DNA of 64,000 nucleotides from an uncultured Bacteroidales bacterium. GTDB lineage: Bacteria; Bacteroidota; Bacteroidia; Bacteroidales; P3. Where the stretch lies: NCBI GenBank assembly GCA_937884485.1, contig CALGCG010000057.1:1-64000 (forward strand), in the 5' to 3' direction. The notes below the pieces were generated by a model. It saw nothing but the letters and a program-made list of their open reading frames with translations. It did not search any database and was not told where the DNA came from. A program made the position numbers and the translations under genes. Positions 40,651 through 48,890 of this stretch are shown here, in pieces (within the stretch, counting starts at the first letter, position 1; each line of letters opens with the position of its first letter).

Positions 40651-41511
40651 ATGAGACAATTAAAGATTACGCATTCCATTACCAACCGCGACATCAAGTC
40701 GTTGGACAAATACTTGCAGGACATCTGCAGCGAGGAACTGCTGACGCCCGAACAGGAAGTCCAGTTGGCACAGCGCATAAAGCAGGGCGACCAGGCCGCG
40801 CTTGAGCGCCTGACGAAAGCCAACCTGCGTTTTGTGGTGTCTGTGGCCAAGCAGTACCAGAACCAGGGTCTGTCGTTGCCCGACTTGATCAATGAGGGCA
40901 ATGTGGGTTTGATCAAGGCTGCAAAACGTTTCGACGAGACTCGTGGTTTCAAGTTCATTTCCTATGCTGTATGGTGGATTCGACAGAGCATTCTTCAGGC
41001 CATTGCTGAAAACAGCCGTATCGTCCGCCTGCCGAGCAACCAGTTGGGTGCGTTGAACAAGATACAAAAAGAGATAGCCAAGCTGGAACAGCAGTTGGAG
41101 CGTCCGCCTTCAGAAGAGGAGTTGGCCGAAATGCTGGATATCCCTGAGGATAAAATCAAGGCTATCATGGGCATTCGCGGTCGCCATGTGAGTATTGACG
41201 CTCCGTTGGCCAGCGACGAGGATGTGAACTTCGTCGACGTGCTGCCCAACGAGGACACTCCTCCGACCGACAGCAAGCTGATGCAGGAAAGCCTGTCGCA
41301 GGAGATTGAGCGTTCGCTCTCGACGTTGACAGAATATGAGAGAGAAGTCATCAAGATGTACTTCGGCATCGGTCTGCCCCATCCGCTGAGCCTGGACGAG
41401 ATTGCCATGAAGTTCAACCTCACCCGCGAGCGTGTGCGCCAAATCAAGGAGAAGGGCATCAAGCGCTTGAAGACCAGCAGCAAGAGCAAACACCTGAAAG
41501 CATATCTCTAA
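40651..41511 (+). CDS. rpoD: Primary sigma factor RpoD (Bacteroidota short form)
   Basis: 286 residues, as usual for Bacteroidota, which lack the long region 1.1. Region 1.2 starts KSLDKYLQDICSEELLTPEQE. Region 2 holds LTKANLRFVVSVAKQYQNQG and the -10 recognition helix GFKFISYAVWWIRQSI; region 3 follows (VRLPSNQLGALNKIQKE). Region 4 carries the helix-turn-helix SLDEIAMKFNLTRERVRQI. It directs RNA polymerase to TTTG/TAnnTTTG promoters like those annotated here. Its stop overlaps the start of rsmG by one base. Confidence 0.96.
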   Translation: MRQLKITHSITNRDIKSLDKYLQDICSEELLTPEQEVQLAQRIKQGDQAALERLTKANLRFVVSVAKQYQNQGLSLPDLINEGNVGLIKAAKRFDETRGFKFISYAVWWIRQSILQAIAENSRIVRLPSNQLGALNKIQKEIAKLEQQLERPPSEEELAEMLDIPEDKIKAIMGIRGRHVSIDAPLASDEDVNFVDVLPNEDTPPTDSKLMQESLSQEIERSLSTLTEYEREVIKMYFGIGLPHPLSLDEIAMKFNLTRERVRQIKEKGIKRLKTSSKSKHLKAYL

Positions 41512-42131
41512 TGGATATCATTCTCAAATATTTCCCCAACCTAACAGAGCGGCAGCGCGAGCAGTTTGCCGCTCTGTTGCCTTTGTATGAGGAATGGAAC
41601 GCGCAGATCAACGTTATCTCGCGCAAGGACATGGAGCACTTCTACGAGCACCATGTGCTGCACTCGCTGGCCATCGCCAAGGTGATGGAGTTCGCCTCCA
41701 TGACCGAGGTGCTGGATGTGGGCACGGGCGGCGGTTTCCCTGGGGTGCCGCTGGCTATCATGTTCCCCGATGCCCGTTTTACGCTGATTGACTCCATCGG
41801 GAAGAAAATCAAGGTGGTGAGTGATGTAATCGACCGCTTGGGGTTGACCAACAGCAAGGCGATGCAGATTCGTGCCGAGCAGCTTGATGGGGAGTACGAC
41901 TTTGTTGTGTCGCGCGCCGTCACCACGCTGGGCGAGTTTGTGCCTTGGGTCAAGGGCAAGATTTCCAAGACGCAGTACAACAAGCTGCGCAACGGCATAC
42001 TGTACCTCAAGGGTGGCGACCTCACCAGTGAACTCTTCACCTTCCGTCACAAGGTGAAGACGTGGGACATCAGCGAGTGGTTCGAGGGCGAGTGGTTCGA
42101 GACCAAGAAGGTGATCTATCTGCCGTTGTAA
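41511..42131 (+). CDS. rsmG: 16S rRNA (guanine527-N7)-methyltransferase RsmG
   Basis: 206 residues. N-terminal helix FPNLTERQREQFAALLPLYEEWNAQINVISRKD, here split as LTERQREQFAALLPLYEEW and NAQINVISRKD; SAM-binding loop VLDVGTGGGFPGVPLAI; then VVSRAVTTLGEFVPWVKG. It methylates G527 of 16S rRNA. The ATG overlaps the rpoD stop (TAATG), so they are co-transcribed. Its last 16 bases overlap the convergent beta-mannosidase gene tail-to-tail. Confidence 0.94.
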   Translation: MDIILKYFPNLTERQREQFAALLPLYEEWNAQINVISRKDMEHFYEHHVLHSLAIAKVMEFASMTEVLDVGTGGGFPGVPLAIMFPDARFTLIDSIGKKIKVVSDVIDRLGLTNSKAMQIRAEQLDGEYDFVVSRAVTTLGEFVPWVKGKISKTQYNKLRNGILYLKGGDLTSELFTFRHKVKTWDISEWFEGEWFETKKVIYLPL

Positions 42132-44221
42132 AGCGCATTCAGCGTTTTGATTTTTATTTTCACGTTTTGCACGTCGGCCTTGGGGTCGATGGGGTGGAAA
42201 ACCGTGCGCAATGTCTGGCCCTCGCGCAGGTCGACGAAGTTGCTCGAGAAGTGGCCGTTGATGTGCGGGTCGGTGTCGATGTAGACGTCGTAGAGGTCGG
42301 CGAGGGCTTTGATTGTCACCACCAGCTTGCCGTCGCTTTGCCACGACTGGCTGATGTTGTACCTGGCCTCGGGATAGGTGCGGTCCTTGGGGTAGACGCT
42401 GTAGTACTGACTCCATTTCTCGAGATTGGCATCGTTAGCAAAGAGGGCCTGTGCGCGGTAGTGTAGGGCTTTCCAGTTGCCGTAGTAGTCGATGGACGAC
42501 CACGAGGCCACGGGCCAGCAGTCGTTGAGCTGCCAGTAGAGGGTGCCCATGCAGTGCCCTTGGCGCGCCGGCGTCCCGCCAGCATTAATATGGCAGAGTA
42601 TGCCGTAGCCGACGCCCCAGGCCTGCAGCAGCTGGCTGACGTAGGCGTAGTCTTCGAGGCTGAGGGTGCGGCTGTCGAAGCCGTAGTAACGTTGCATGGC
42701 TTTGTCGATAATCTCGCGGCCGCGGCCGTGTTTCTGGTGGTTGCGGAGGGTGGGGGAGTCGATGGAGAGTTGGTCTTCGGGGCAGAACTGGCGGATGGTG
42801 CTCATCATGGGGTAGCTTTGGAAGCCGTACTCGCTCATGAAACGGCCGGTCTTCTCCTTGTAGACCTCGAAGGGCAGCTCGCCCCACCATACGCCCCAAT
42901 AGTGGCTGTCGCCGTGGGTGACGCACTCGGGGTGGCCCCAGCCGTAGAGCGGTGAGGTGGTGATGTAGGGGCGCTGCAGCGGGTCGCAGTCGCGGACGGC
43001 TTTGGCGAGGATGCTGGTGGTACTAGTATTGCTTGTGGTACTGGAATATCCGAAGATGGTGTCCATGGCCTTCTCCAGGCGGGCGCGCTGCTCGGGTGTC
43101 CAGTTGAACTGGCCTTGCCAGCCCCAGTCTTCCCAGCCGTTCTTCACCTCGTTGTTTCCGCACCAGAGGACGATGCAGGGGTGCTTCGATAGGCGGGCCA
43201 CCTGCTGTCGCGCTTCGCGGTCGATACTGTTCAGCATCTTCTCGTTGTCGGGGTAGGGGGTACCGGCGAAGACGAAGTCCTGCCAGACCATGAGGCCAAG
43301 GGAGTCGCAGAGGTCGTAGAAGTAGTCGTGCTCGTAGATGCCGCCGCCCCAGATGCGTATCATGTTGAAACCGGCCTCCTTGGCGGAGCAGAGCAGGTGG
43401 CGGTAGCGGGCGCGGTTGGCGCTGTCCAGCACGGGGAACGAGTGGATGGGTATCCAGTTGGCGCCCTTGATGAAAATGGGCTTGCCGTCACGGTAGAAGG
43501 TGAAACTCTGGCCGATGGAGTCCTGCTCCTGCCGTAGAGTTACAGGGTGTTCCGGTTTTTCCGGTTTTTCCGGATTATCCGGTTTTCTGTTGGTGATGTA
43601 TACTCTCTTCCAGATGCCGCAGGTCTGCAGCTTGGGGCCCCAGTCCCAGCCCTGCTGGTAGGGCGCTATGCGCGTGAAGGCGCGCCGCTCGGGGAGCGTG
43701 ATGCCATAGTTCGCTTCGCGCAGCGAGTCCGAATCGTATGGGTACTGGAAAAATAATTGGATGACTATGCTGTCAAACTTGTCCCATATCTCAATGGGGA
43801 GAGTATGCTCGACAAACATATTGTCAACAAAATCTCCAATAGCGGCTGCGGAAGAGCCTAAATAGCGCTGGACAAGGATCTCAGCGCGTCCGGCCAACCC
43901 CTCGAAAGTGAGCCAAATAGTGTCGTTGGGAGGTATCTCATTCCTCACCATCCTGGATAACTCCTCCTTGCTCAATACAGTGCGGTACTTCCACTCTCTG
44001 TTCGCTAACCATTGCACCGAGTCCTCGTTGGTGCCGTAGTAGGGGTCGGGGATGAGGCCGTTGGCCATCAGGTCGGTGTGGATTAATCCCGGCACCGTCG
44101 CCGGATACCACTTGCCGTTGTATTCAAACTGCCAGTCGGTTAGTTCCACCATGTCGAGCTTTGAACTACAGGCCGCCAGCAGCAGCGGCAACACAATAAT
44201 CCATATCTTTTTCATAATCAT
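42116..44221 (-). CDS. GH2 family beta-mannosidase, lipoprotein
   Basis: About 701 residues. The ATG at 44221 overlaps the upstream stop as ATGA, a coupling start; the ATG at 44215 gives the same lipoprotein signal (MKKIWIIVLPLLLAACSS). GH2 order: sugar-binding domain (WQFEYNGKWYPATVPGLIHTD, given in part), Ig-like domain, TIM barrel with IRIWGGGIYEHDYFYD, MVWQDFVFAG, WCGNNEVKNGW (Asn-Glu acid/base) and FMSEYGFQSYP (nucleophile Glu). The GGGIYE and WGPKLQTCG motifs match beta-mannosidases rather than galactosidases. Substrate: terminal beta-mannose. A nine-base repeat (PDNPEKPEKPE, ~217) and a palindrome (AGGTPARQ, ~548) are inserted in frame. Confidence 0.9.
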   Translation of the reverse strand: MIMKKIWIIVLPLLLAACSSKLDMVELTDWQFEYNGKWYPATVPGLIHTDLMANGLIPDPYYGTNEDSVQWLANREWKYRTVLSKEELSRMVRNEIPPNDTIWLTFEGLAGRAEILVQRYLGSSAAAIGDFVDNMFVEHTLPIEIWDKFDSIVIQLFFQYPYDSDSLREANYGITLPERRAFTRIAPYQQGWDWGPKLQTCGIWKRVYITNRKPDNPEKPEKPEHPVTLRQEQDSIGQSFTFYRDGKPIFIKGANWIPIHSFPVLDSANRARYRHLLCSAKEAGFNMIRIWGGGIYEHDYFYDLCDSLGLMVWQDFVFAGTPYPDNEKMLNSIDREARQQVARLSKHPCIVLWCGNNEVKNGWEDWGWQGQFNWTPEQRARLEKAMDTIFGYSSTTSNTSTTSILAKAVRDCDPLQRPYITTSPLYGWGHPECVTHGDSHYWGVWWGELPFEVYKEKTGRFMSEYGFQSYPMMSTIRQFCPEDQLSIDSPTLRNHQKHGRGREIIDKAMQRYYGFDSRTLSLEDYAYVSQLLQAWGVGYGILCHINAGGTPARQGHCMGTLYWQLNDCWPVASWSSIDYYGNWKALHYRAQALFANDANLEKWSQYYSVYPKDRTYPEARYNISQSWQSDGKLVVTIKALADLYDVYIDTDPHINGHFSSNFVDLREGQTLRTVFHPIDPKADVQNVKIKIKTLNALYNGR
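42563..42584 (-). repeat. In-gene GC palindrome, copy d
   Basis: Minus strand GCTGGCGGGACGCCGGCGC..., read as NAGGTPARQ in the beta-mannosidase, in a loop-like stretch between LCHI and GHCMGTLYWQ. Confidence 0.65.
43543..43590 (-). repeat. Nine-base tandem repeat coding Pro-Glu/Asp-X units in the beta-mannosidase
   Basis: Plus strand TTTTTCCGG, TTTTTCCGG, ATTATCCGG at a nine-base period. Translated on the minus strand as PDN-PEK-PEK-PEH. The same unit type, including the 13-mer CCGGATTATCCGG, occurs in hydF at 48478-48530. Confidence 0.7.
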
Positions 44222-44775
44222 AATACCGTTTCTTCTATTTTGTGGTATTTGCTGATTTCCCGTGTCACCTTCATGTCGAAGTAATTGAGCTCCATCAAGA
44301 AACATTCTCCGGCATAGTTCTTGACTACCAGTGTGGGAAAATCGGTTGCCAGAAGGGAGATGCTGTTCCACGGTATCTCCACCACCAGGTCGCTTGCCAC
44401 CAGGCCCTGGGTCATCCAGTACCACTTTTTTCTTTTCTTTGTGTATTCTATAGCGCCGTCCAGCACCAGCTTCTCCGGCCCCACAATAATCTGTGCCTTG
44501 AGCATCGAGATACTCTTGCGTAGGATAAATATGAAAACAACAATGCAGAATAGGCCCAATACATACATCCAAAAGTCAGGGTCGCTGAAAATCATCCAAT
44601 ACAGCATGATCACTATGACGAAGCCGCTGAGAACAATCATAATCCAGGCGCCGCCGCGGGCTTTGAACACAGTGGTCTTGTCGTAGTTCTTGAGTTGAGG
44701 CTGCTGACGGTTGTGGCTGTCCAGTTTTTTCAGGACAGACCTGACAATCATCTGTGTCATAAGATAGTGGCTCAT
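44218..44775 (-). CDS. Hypothetical membrane protein with PH-like domain (185 aa)
   Basis: A cytosolic start (RSVLKKLDSHNRQQ) is followed by two adjacent membrane helices (AWIMIVLSGFVIVIMLYWMIF; WMYVLGLFCIVVFIFIL, first given in part). A soluble domain beginning IIVGPEKLVLDGAIEYTKKR looks like the bacterial PH-type domains found in many small membrane proteins (LVVEIPWNSISLLATD...). Function unknown. Its stop overlaps the beta-mannosidase start (ATGA); the DUF486 gene ends 9 bases before its start. Confidence 0.7.
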   Translation of the reverse strand: MSHYLMTQMIVRSVLKKLDSHNRQQPQLKNYDKTTVFKARGGAWIMIVLSGFVIVIMLYWMIFSDPDFWMYVLGLFCIVVFIFILRKSISMLKAQIIVGPEKLVLDGAIEYTKKRKKWYWMTQGLVASDLVVEIPWNSISLLATDFPTLVVKNYAGECFLMELNYFDMKVTREISKYHKIEETVL

Positions 44776-44784
44776 CGCGCTGTG

Positions 44785-45162
44785 CTATTTCGTTTTCATG
44801 AACGCGAAGAACACCGCCAGCACGATGCAGCCGAAGCTCACCAGGTGGTTCCAGCGGATGGGTTCGCCCTTGAACACGGTGGCCACGATGACCGTGAAGA
44901 CCAGCAGCGACACGCACTCCTGTATCACCTTCAGCTGCATCAGCGAGAAGGGGCCGCCGGTAATCTGGCTGCCTATGCGGTTGGCCGGAATCATGAACGA
45001 GTACTCGAAGAAGGCCATGCCCCACGACAGCGCGATGATGGCTATCAGCGGCCAGTCCTTTATGATGTTCATCTGCTGCAGCTTCAGGTTGCCGTACCAG
45101 GCGAAGGTCATGAAAACATTGCTCACTACGAGCATCAAGATGGTTATGAGTCCTTTGGGCAT
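44785..45162 (-). CDS. DUF486 / DMT-like small membrane protein
   Basis: 125 residues, four membrane helices: GLITILMLVVSNVFMTFAWY, WPLIAIIALSWGMAFFEYSF, VIQECVSLLVFTVIVATVF and LVSFGCIVLAVFFAFM. The motif EYSFMIPANRIGSQITGG marks the DUF486 family, a single-unit relative of DMT transporters. Transport substrate unknown. It follows cinA by 24 bases, a spacer made of TTAAGTAG repeats also seen at 61722. Confidence 0.85.
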   Translation of the reverse strand: MPKGLITILMLVVSNVFMTFAWYGNLKLQQMNIIKDWPLIAIIALSWGMAFFEYSFMIPANRIGSQITGGPFSLMQLKVIQECVSLLVFTVIVATVFKGEPIRWNHLVSFGCIVLAVFFAFMKTK

Positions 45163-45186
45163 TTGTCTTAACTACTTAACTACTGT

Positions 45187-46428
45187 CTACTTAACTATTA
45201 GTTTTATCAACATGGAGAACGCTTGGTTGACCGTGCGGTCGATGTTCTGCTGGCGGCGACGGCCGGGGAAGCTCAGCAGCTGGGCCTCTGTGTGTGTTGC
45301 GTCGGCCACGGCAATCCACACCGTGCCCACGGGTTTCTCCTTGGTGCCCCCGTCGGGGCCGGCGATGCCGGTGGTGGCAATGGCCAGGTCGGCACCGAGG
45401 CGCTTGCGCACCCCTTCGGCCATCTCCCTCGCCGTCTCCTCGCTCACGGCACCGTGGGCCTCCAGTGTGCTGTGCTGCACGCCGAGGGCGCACTCTTTCA
45501 CCTCGTTGCTGTAAGCCACCACGCCGCCCTTGAAATAGGCCGAGGCACCGGCCTGTGCCGTCAGCTGGCTGGCGATGGTGCCGCCTGTGCAGCTCTCGGC
45601 GGTGGCCAAGGTCAGGCCGCGCTCCGAGAGGGTCTTGTGCACCAGCTCGGCCAATGTCTCGCAGTCTTCGCCCACGATGTATTGTCCGGCAATCTTGTAG
45701 AGGCCTTCTACCGCGCTGTTGATGGCTTTTTGCAGGCTGGCAGCCTGCGTTCCACGGGCCGTCAGGCGCAGCTTGGTCATCCCCGCCACAGGCAGGTAGG
45801 CCAGCCGTATGCACTCTGGCAGCGCCAGCTCCCACGGCTCAATCAGGTCCGACAGAAACGACTCGCCGATGCCCTGCGTCAATATGTTCTTGTTGATGAT
45901 GGTCTCCATGCGGAAGGTCTCCTGCAGCTTGGAAATCACGCGGTTCGCCATGAGCCACTCCATCTCGTGCGGCACGCCGGGCAGCGACACCAGCACTTTG
46001 CCTTCTCGCTCGAACCACATGCACGGCGCCGTACCCACGTCGTTGTTCAACACCTCGCAGCACTTCGGCACCAGGGCCTGGGCGCGGTTGACAGGCGTCA
46101 GCTCGAAGCCGCGCACGGCGAACAACCTTTTCACATTCTCCAGCGCCACCTCGCTCTCCACCAGCTCGGAGCCGAAGTAATCGCACAGCAGTTTCTTTGT
46201 TATGTCGTCCTTCGTAGGACCCAGTCCGCCGGTCACCAGCACGGTGTCCGACGAGTGCATGGCGGCATCTACCGCCTGCCAGATGTCGTCGCGGCTATCT
46301 CCCACGACGACCGTTTTCCCCACTTCCATTCCCGCCTCGGTGAGCATACGTGCCATCGTCGAGGCATTCGTGTTGACGACCTGCCCAATCAGCAGCTCGT
46401 CACCGATATTGATTATCGTAACGTTCAT
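45187..46428 (-). CDS. cinA: CinA: competence/damage-inducible protein with NMN amidase domain
   Basis: 413 residues. N-terminal MoaB/MogA-like (COG1058) domain: IINIGDELLIGQVVNTNAS, TGGLGPTKDDITKKLL, SLPGVPHEMEWL. C-terminal PncC-type amidase: LATAESCTGGTIASQLT, AYFKGGVVAYSNEVK, TGIAGPDGGTKEKPVGTVW. It hydrolyses NMN to NaMN and cleaves ADP-ribose in related proteins, recycling pyridine nucleotides in the cytosol. A 17-base palindrome (45732-45748) is inserted in frame as GTQAASLQ between the domains. Gene order with folA upstream (14-base gap) suggests one transcript. Confidence 0.94.
   Translation of the reverse strand: MNVTIINIGDELLIGQVVNTNASTMARMLTEAGMEVGKTVVVGDSRDDIWQAVDAAMHSSDTVLVTGGLGPTKDDITKKLLCDYFGSELVESEVALENVKRLFAVRGFELTPVNRAQALVPKCCEVLNNDVGTAPCMWFEREGKVLVSLPGVPHEMEWLMANRVISKLQETFRMETIINKNILTQGIGESFLSDLIEPWELALPECIRLAYLPVAGMTKLRLTARGTQAASLQKAINSAVEGLYKIAGQYIVGEDCETLAELVHKTLSERGLTLATAESCTGGTIASQLTAQAGASAYFKGGVVAYSNEVKECALGVQHSTLEAHGAVSEETAREMAEGVRKRLGADLAIATTGIAGPDGGTKEKPVGTVWIAVADATHTEAQLLSFPGRRRQQNIDRTVNQAFSMLIKLIVK
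45732..45748 (-). repeat. In-gene GC palindrome, copy g
   Basis: GCAGGCTGGCAGCCTGC, identical to 15354-15370 and likewise followed by GT(T/C)CC, but here read as GTQAASLQ, a different frame from DAGCQPAI in the GH78 protein. Confidence 0.65.
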
Positions 46429-46442
46429 TATCTCAACTGAAA

Positions 46443-46964
46443 CTAATGCTTCATTTTCCTGTCGTACTCCTCGTAGGCGTAGTCCAGTCCGCTCTCTTCG
46501 TCGTACATCGGCTCGCCCAGTTTCACCAGCGTGAACTCCGACATGTCGATGGTCGGAAAATAGACATCGGCCTCGAAGTCACGGTACACGCGGGTGATAT
46601 ACAGCCGGTTGGCAAACGGCAGCAACGCCTCGTAGATGGCGGCGCCACCCATGACGAAGGCCTCACCCTCGCAGTCCTTCAGGGCCTTGAACAGGCCGTT
46701 GACGCTGTGCACCACCGTCGCCCCGGCGGCCTCGTAGTCGGGGTTGTTGGTCATCACGATGTTCTGTCTTCCCGGCAGGGGCTTTTTGGGCAGGCTCTCC
46801 CATGTCTTGCGACCCATCACCACAGGGTGGCCGGTGGTGAGCTTCTTGAAACGCTTCAGGTCGTCGCTGAGGTGCCACAGCAGGTCGTTGTCCTTGCCGA
46901 TGGCCCCGTTCTGCGCTATGGCCACGATGATGCTCAGGTTCGGTTTCTTGTTGGTGTCGACCAT
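46443..46964 (-). CDS. folA: Dihydrofolate reductase
   Basis: 173 residues. Typical DHFR: SIIVAIAQNGAIGKDNDLLWHLSDDLKRF (given in family order; residues 10-38), active-site Asp in LSDDLKRFK, NADPH-binding VMGRKTWESLP and LPGRQNIVMT, second nucleotide motif EAFVMGGAAIYEALLP, and the C-terminal YEEYDRK strand. It reduces dihydrofolate to tetrahydrofolate for thymidylate and one-carbon metabolism and is the trimethoprim target. Located between cinA and the kinase-like gene with gaps of 14 and 6 bases. Confidence 0.96.
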   Translation of the reverse strand: MVDTNKKPNLSIIVAIAQNGAIGKDNDLLWHLSDDLKRFKKLTTGHPVVMGRKTWESLPKKPLPGRQNIVMTNNPDYEAAGATVVHSVNGLFKALKDCEGEAFVMGGAAIYEALLPFANRLYITRVYRDFEADVYFPTIDMSEFTLVKLGEPMYDEESGLDYAYEEYDRKMKH

Positions 46965-46970
46965 GGTGCG

Positions 46971-47603
46971 TCAGTTTTTGAAGTTTTCGTTGATATACGA
47001 GGCTATCGAGTTGACAATCATGTCGGCGCCGACGTGCGAGATGTTGAACACCATGTCGTAGTTGCGGGCGTCGTAGCGCGACACGCCTGCGAACGTCTGG
47101 GTGAAGTTCTCGCGCTGCTTGTCGATTTCGTCAATGGTCTTTTCGGCCTCTTTGGCGCTCATCTGCAGCTTGTTGCCGATGCGCTCCACGCGGTCTTTGC
47201 GGTCGGCTATGATGAAGATTTTCAGCGCCTCCGGGGTGTCCTTGAAGATGTGAAAGCCTGCACGGCCCACAATGATGCAGCTCTCCTCGGCCACCAGCTC
47301 CTTCAGCAGCTTGGCCTCGGTGTGGTACAGTTGCATCGGCGTCACCTCGCGGTCCACTGCCAGCGGGTCGCTGGCGGCGGCAAACTGGCGGTGGAACTGG
47401 CACACCTCGTCCCACCAGCTCTGCTTGCGCGAGCGTATGTGCTCGATTTCCTCTTCGCTGAGGTTGAAGTGTTTGATCAGTCCGTCGACGGCGGCTTTGC
47501 TGTATACGTTCACGTTCAGCAGCGCTCCCAGCCGTTCGGCAATCTCCTTGCCGCCCGAACCGGCCTCTCGGTTCACCAGAATAACGAATTTCTTGCGGTT
47601 CAT
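46971..47603 (-). CDS. Cytidylate kinase-like family protein
   Basis: 210 residues. P-loop-like start FVILVNREAGSGGKEIAERLG, a central WWDEVCQFHRQF, LVAEESCIIVGRAGFHIF and IADRKDRVERI. This layout fits the cytidylate kinase-like family (PF13189), which differs from canonical Cmk; the nucleotide phosphorylated is unproven. Six bases upstream of folA. The 104-base gap to hydF on its upstream side is filled with short repeats. Confidence 0.85.
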   Translation of the reverse strand: MNRKKFVILVNREAGSGGKEIAERLGALLNVNVYSKAAVDGLIKHFNLSEEEIEHIRSRKQSWWDEVCQFHRQFAAASDPLAVDREVTPMQLYHTEAKLLKELVAEESCIIVGRAGFHIFKDTPEALKIFIIADRKDRVERIGNKLQMSAKEAEKTIDEIDKQRENFTQTFAGVSRYDARNYDMVFNISHVGADMIVNSIASYINENFKN

Positions 47604-47690
47604 ATATGGTTTAAAGTTTAAGGTTTACAGTTTAAATTTTTTTACGGTTTGAAGTTGGAGCGCCGGCGTCCCGCCGGCATCGATAAGTCG
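47604..47690. repeat. Heptamer repeats and GC palindrome (copy e) between hydF and the kinase-like gene
   Basis: 47610-47638 is a degenerate GTTTAAA/GTTTACA run with about seven-base period. 47657-47678 is the intergenic copy of the GC palindrome (GGAGCGCCGGCG...), identical over 22 bases to those inside genes at 13204 and 34930. Confidence 0.65.
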
Positions 47691-47707
47691 GTTGTTGGTC
47701 AATATTT

Positions 47708-48886
47708 TCAATTCCTCAATTCTCTCGTGGCGCGTTCGAAGATGCCGTTGCACCAGGCCAGTGCCAGGCCGTAGTTGCTCACGGGGACGCCCGCCTCCAG
47801 CGCCGGCAGCAGTCGCGCGCGCACCTGCTGCTTCGTGATGACGCATCCGCCGCACTGTATCACCAGCGCATACTTCGACAGGTTGGCAGGCAGCGGCGAC
47901 TGCCCGCCAATCACCTCGCACTCAATGTTCTTTCCCGTCTTCTTTTTCAACGCGGCAGGCAGTTTCACCCGGCCGATGTCCTCGCAGGTCACATTGTGTG
48001 TGCAGCTCTCCAGCAGCAGCACCCGGTCGCCGTCCTCCAGGCGGCCAATGGTCTGTGTGCCACGCAGGTACTCCTCAAACATGCCCTTCTGGCGTGCCAG
48101 CACCACGCTGAAGCTCGTCAGCGGCACCTCCTCGGGCACCGTGTCCGCCACCTGCTTGAACGCCTGGCTGTCGGTGACCACCAGGCGAGGCTCCTCGCGC
48201 AGCGAGGCCAGGGTGCCCTCCAGCTCTGCGGGCTGGCAGAAGTAGGCGCGGGCATGCAGGTCCATCAGGTCGCGCAGCACCTGCACCTGCGGCAGAATCA
48301 TCCTCCCTTCGGGGGCCGAACTGTCGATGGGCGTCACCAGCACCACGGTATCGTCCTGGCTCACAATGTCTCCCAGCAAACTCTTGCTGCGGTAGGCGCT
48401 CTCCGGCATCGCCCGGCGGATGGCCTCGATGAGGCCCTCGCGTAGCGTCGGGTCGGTGGTGGTCAGCTGGTAATCCGGGAGTTCCGGGTTTTCCGGATTA
48501 TCCGGAGCATCCGGAATATCCGTTTTGCTCCTGATTTTCAGCAGCGGCGTGCCGTGCCCGGTGCACCAGCGCACCACGCGCTCCTCGGGCTCGCCCCACT
48601 CCGTGTAGAGCAGCAGCGCCAGGTCCACTTCGGCCAACGCCGCCATGCTCTTCTCCACGCGCTGGGCCCCGAGGGCTCCCTCGTCGTCGATGCCGGCGGT
48701 GTCGACGAGCACCACGGGGCCTATGCCGCCGATTTCCATGCTCTTGCGCACGGGGTCGGTGGTCGTTCCGGCAGTGTCGCTGACGATGGCTATCTGCTGG
48801 CCCGTCAGGTAGTTGACCATGGAGCTCTTGCCCACATTCCTCCTGCCAAACAGGCCGATACGCGGTTTCAGTTCGTTTCCAATCAT
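47708..48886 (-). CDS. hydF: [FeFe]-hydrogenase maturation GTPase HydF
   Basis: 392 residues from ATG 48886 (MIGNELKPRIGLFGRRN); the earlier in-frame ATG at 48967 lies upstream of the promoter. GTPase domain: GLFGRRNVGKSSMVN (P-loop), SDTAGTTTDPV, VDTAGIDDEGALG. C-terminal FeS ligands: Cys-Thr-His in LESCTHNVTCED and QCGGC. HydF is the scaffold that delivers the diiron subcluster, built with HydE and HydG, to [FeFe]-hydrogenase; none of these partners is in the window. A nine-base repeat replaces the usual inter-motif loop with IPDAPDNPENPELPD near residue 125. First gene of the leftward operon. Confidence 0.92.
   Translation of the reverse strand: MIGNELKPRIGLFGRRNVGKSSMVNYLTGQQIAIVSDTAGTTTDPVRKSMEIGGIGPVVLVDTAGIDDEGALGAQRVEKSMAALAEVDLALLLYTEWGEPEERVVRWCTGHGTPLLKIRSKTDIPDAPDNPENPELPDYQLTTTDPTLREGLIEAIRRAMPESAYRSKSLLGDIVSQDDTVVLVTPIDSSAPEGRMILPQVQVLRDLMDLHARAYFCQPAELEGTLASLREEPRLVVTDSQAFKQVADTVPEEVPLTSFSVVLARQKGMFEEYLRGTQTIGRLEDGDRVLLLESCTHNVTCEDIGRVKLPAALKKKTGKNIECEVIGGQSPLPANLSKYALVIQCGGCVITKQQVRARLLPALEAGVPVSNYGLALAWCNGIFERATRELRN
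48478..48530 (-). repeat. Nine-base tandem repeat coding Pro-Asp/Glu-X units in hydF
   Basis: Plus strand GAGTTCCGG, GTTTTCCGG, ATTATCCGG, AGCATCCGG, AATATCCG: five units at nine-base period. Translated as IPD-APD-NPE-NPE-LPD between the GTPase motifs of HydF. Confidence 0.7.
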
Positions 48887-48890
48887 GCTG

